Assembly: GCA_003194525.1 (NCBI GenBank)
Contig: NBIV01000843.1
Location: 1 to 21,468, forward strand
Source: Gracilariopsis chorda
Taxonomy: Eukaryota; Rhodophyta; Florideophyceae; Gracilariales; Gracilariaceae
Length of the DNA: 21,468 nucleotides
Reading direction: 5' to 3'
Shown: one piece after another, positions 18,489 through 21,468 of the stretch
Position numbering within the stretch: position 1 is the stretch's first letter
Layout of the letters: every line of letters begins with the position of its first letter
Notes under the pieces: generated by a model
The model's database searches: none
Seen by the model: only the letters and a program-made list of their open reading frames with translations
Told to the model about the DNA's origin: nothing
Made by a program: the position numbers and the translations under genes

Positions 18489-20653
18489 TGTGCCGCTGTT
18501 GCTGCTCCGACACAGCTGAACTCGATAGATGTAACAATGACGACACAGGCTGGAAGACGATTTTAGAGGTGTGGCGGACCCAAGATAATGTCACGAGGAG
18601 TGCGCGGATGCAAACTTTTGTCACAGGGGCCTTACGTTCCCCTGTGCAAACCGGTTGCACGTACTCGCAACTACGGACGATCACTGTCATTAGTGTGGCC
18701 CACACTAATCACTTTTTGCGGTCGTGGTCGTACCGCGGGGAATGCTCCAGTGCGACCCAGCCCTCCCGCCTTGGATGCTCCCGCGCTCACCCCCTTCCCC
18801 ACTGATACCGCTACCACTGCTTAGGTAGATATTGATGACTGTATCGTAGTCAGGAACGCTGGTGTTTTCGAAATGACCGGCACCACTACATTAGCTTCCA
18901 AATCCAAGACATTATTGCGGGTAAGAGAGACATTTACCCGTTGATAGTCGTCCAGAAAGTCTACGACAAGTTTTGGCCACGCGCTTCTTCTTAATCTGAT
19001 ATCACGAACTCAAATTTCACCAGAAGAAACTGTCCCGCAAACCTTCCAACCAGTTGAACACAGAACGCTTTGCTTGCGATTACCGTTTGAAAAACCTTGG
19101 GATTCCGGGATGTCGCTAAACCCGTCCAAGCGAGCTGGGCTGAAGTGGAAGCTGTCGTAGCTCATCTCCAGAGCTGCGGAGCTAAGTCGCTTTTTGATGG
19201 ATTAGTTCTGCGCTGAAGGATCACTCGGGAACCGCCAGTGGCCCTGCTTTGGACAGAATGCATTAATCCGCCAGTCGTGGTGAGCCGACCTTCCTGCCGA
19301 TGCGAATCAGGAGGAAGCAATGGATCCGCAACTGGGTCTGCCTCGAGAACTTGGCTTCCGCGGCAGAGATTAGCTTCTTTGAGAGTTGGTGCGTCCACGT
19401 CGGAATTTGGCTTCGTCCGCCCAAAGCAAGAACAACAGCAACAAGACTCTCGGGTTGGCCTCTCTACACCTCTCCCAAAGAACACTCTAGACTGACTCAT
19501 GTGCAGTATGGTCCACTTCCGCGCGTTTTACCAAGCATCTGAGCAAAAAAAACTACTCGAAGCACAGTTCCACTCCTCAACTCCTGTTCTCACGCAACCT
19601 CCGTAAGGTTTAATCTCCAGCTCTTTTTTGTCCGTCTCCACCGGACGCCTGATCATCTGAAATCTCTTGCTCGCTGAACTTGCATTGAGACAGGCCGTTG
19701 AACCAACGCCCTGAAGATCTGAGATGCCCGTTTGCAGAGGGTTTTTTTCCGTGACCAACCACGCTTGTCTGAAACAGCTCTTGTTGTCTTGCGGAAGCAT
19801 GGTAATCTTGTCTATGCTGTCCCCGGTACTAGTAATTGCATATCGTTACAGGTTATCCCTAGCCATCATTGCCGATATCCCCGATTCCAAGCTTGTGCAT
19901 ATAATTAGTCTTTACCAATCCTGTTTCCCTAGAGAGCACTACAGATTATCTAATGCCAGTCCATGGAACCGTTTCAGAATGCTTGTAAGGGTATTCGCGA
20001 TACGTTTCTGATTTCCGATTTCCGATTGCCAACGGTACCCGCACTGATACGAGTAAGACCAAATCCGAACCAGTTGTGCAGTACTTCCCCGCACATTCAG
20101 CAATTCATTCGTTGGGATTCAGTATCACCCCGTTCTGCAGGTATATTTGTCACTATCTCTTTAGTACCAACGCAGTGGGCAGATGCCATTCGCTTATTAT
20201 GTATCGGGAACGCTGCTAATGAATCCCTCCAGAAGACCTGTAGAACTCCTACTGACGGTTCTTCATCCGAACCTAGTGCACCTGAAACTCCGTACCTTCT
20301 CGAACGTACAGGACAGAACTACTCCTGGAAGTAATTTCTGATGCCTAAGCCATACTTATATTGATAGATGAAAACAAAAGGGCTCCGCAGAGCTGCAAAA
20401 CTTGATGATACTTTGACCCTATATGGTACCGTTTATGGAGCCATTTCGCCTCGTACCGTACCGGTCACACCGATTCTTTTCCGATATCAGAGCAGCATCA
20501 GGATGCCAATATCAGCCATCGGTTTCGAAGCAGTACTTCCACAGAAGTAGATACGATGTTTTGTCTATAATAGCTAGTATGAGTTTGCTCAAAGCCTTCA
20601 TTCCAGCCCCTCGATATCCAGGTTGCACATGTTCCTAATACCTGTCCCCCATC
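18489..20653. other. Long stretch without an identified gene; possible decayed coding remnants
   Basis: No known domain was found. Plus-strand pieces near 18855-19226 look like protein but in different frames: DIIAGKRDIYPLIVVQKVYD, then FHQKKLSRKPSNQLNTERF, then VQASWAEVEAVVAHLQSCG. They may be one broken gene or a transposon remnant. Between 19500 and 20650 the frames are short and overlapping. I see no tRNA and no repeat family. Confidence 0.4.
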
Positions 20654-21387
20654 ATGGATAACAAAGATATACTCAACAGAATGTTTTCGTCTTTCGTGGA
20701 GAGGAGAACTCGATCTTCCTCTTCATCATACTCCCATCAATCGACGCTTCCACCGCTCCAACTTCGGAATTTTCTTCATGAGCATCCGACGATGCCTATG
20801 TTACCGAAAAGGTCAACATCGAAAGTTTCTTCTTCCAATCATGCCAAACAACCTAGAAGAACAACTCCGACATCAAAGAGCCACGCTATGGCGAGAAACA
20901 GCAGAGACTCCGTTGATGCAATTGCGACGGACAGCACTCCCATACAAACCCCTCATCATTGTGACAAGTGCACAAAGCTTTTCGTCAAAGATCACAACTT
21001 GTTCGTCACTACTCTAGAGTCCATGAAAAGCGCAAGCCTTTTTCGTGCGCACACTGTGACAAGAGTTTCGCGAGTGCTTTCGACAGAAAACGCCATGTAG
21101 AAGTATGTCGATTCTTCACTCACCGGAGAAATGGAGCGCGTTTTTCATTGACAAACACTAACTCGTTCGTTGTTCTGTTGTTGTTGTTCTTCTTCTCTAG
21201 GCTGTTCACGGAAGGCGTTGCGTAGAGTTCTTCTGCGATCGATGCGTGTTTCGTAGTAAGATTGAGAGGGAACTCGAGGAATATCAAAACAGTTCATGAG
21301 CGTGATGCATGCCGCATATGTGGCAAAGTTTTCAAGCGAAGTGCCAACCTCGTTGCTCACGAAAGGCACTACCATTCCCAAAGCTAG
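20654..21387 (+). CDS. C2H2 zinc-finger protein (spliced, two apparent frameshifts)
   Basis: The ATG at 20654 opens a Ser/Thr/Arg-rich region of about 100 residues, probably disordered. Four finger-like units follow. Finger 1: CDKC, then HKAFRQRSQLVRHYSRVH (C-x2-C-x12-H-x4-H), needing one base restored near 20970. Finger 2: CAHCDKSFASAFDRKRHVE, completed by AVH after the intron 21103-21200 (C-x2-C-x12-H-x4-H). Finger 3 is degenerate: FFCDRCVFRSKIE without clear histidines, ending KTVHERD after another frame change near 21280. Finger 4: CRICGKVFKRSANLVAHERH, then YH (C-x2-C-x12-H-x4-H). The stop is TAG at 21385-21387. Linkers such as HEKRKPFSC resemble the classic TGEKPF linker. The likely role is sequence-specific DNA binding in the nucleus; targets are unknown. 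The chosen ATG is the first in frame, with no further support. Confidence 0.68.
21103..21200 (+). other. Intron of the zinc-finger gene
   Basis: Donor GTATGTCG, pyrimidine-rich 3' end (TTCTTCTTCTCTAG), 98 nt, phase 0. Removing it supplies the last histidine of finger 2 with correct H-x4-H spacing, which is good evidence that it is real. Confidence 0.75.
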
Positions 21388-21468
21388 TAGGACACATATG
21401 GCTTCTTGAGAAACATTTGCTCCGATTTTCAAGGTCGGGGTAGAATTTAGATTTGTGGAAACTTCTGG

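Noticed and set aside
1..21468. tRNA genes and spliceosomal snRNAs
   Set aside because: I looked for B-box-like GGTTCGA motifs and U1/U6 landmarks on both strands and found none with a convincing context; a covariance search was not possible.

Overview
This is eukaryotic nuclear DNA. Evidence: short GT-AG introns (57 to 98 nt), a 5S rRNA gene whose poly-T terminator is typical of RNA polymerase III, a non-LTR retrotransposon, C2H2 zinc fingers and an NB-ARC/WD40 protein. The 5S rRNA body resembles plant and algal 5S more than animal or fungal 5S. The GH16 remnant is closest to the agarase/porphyranase/carrageenase side of that family. Together these suggest a red seaweed (florideophyte, Chondrus-like). 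That assignment is inference, not proof.

Layout, left to right. (1) 430-1556 (+): a secreted Kunitz-type protease-inhibitor-like gene with three six-cysteine domains and three short introns. (2) 1765-3083 (+): an unrecognised, probably secreted protein with a cysteine-rich tail. (3) 3980-10222: a 5S rRNA unit split by a 5.67 kb non-LTR retrotransposon (4230-9901). The element sits between two perfect 13-bp copies of 5S nucleotides 37-49, the mark of target-primed insertion. It has an ORF1 with two zinc-ribbon-like motifs, an ORF2 with APE-type endonuclease and reverse transcriptase, and a TAG-AA-ATG junction between them. (4) 11101-11952 (-): a frameshifted GH16 glycoside hydrolase with the EIDVFE catalytic motif. 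(5) 13453-14020 (-): a second, uninterrupted 5S unit with a 120-nt gene, inverted relative to the first. (6) 15101-18488 (-): an NLR-type (STAND) gene with a helical N-terminus, an NB-ARC ATPase and WD40 repeats, broken by many frameshifts and one stop codon. (7) 20654-21387 (+): a C2H2 zinc-finger gene whose intron lies inside a finger. The remaining stretches hold no gene I can identify.

Almost every coding region is interrupted by one-base frameshifts. Comparing the two 5S units gives an internal control: nearly all their differences are one-base changes in G/C runs, with the left copy shorter. At least some of the apparent breaks may therefore be sequencing or assembly errors rather than gene death.

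The most novel item is the 5S-targeted retrotransposon. Next are the NB-ARC/WD40 protein with an unassigned helical N-terminal domain and the three-domain Kunitz gene, both unexpected if the host is an alga.
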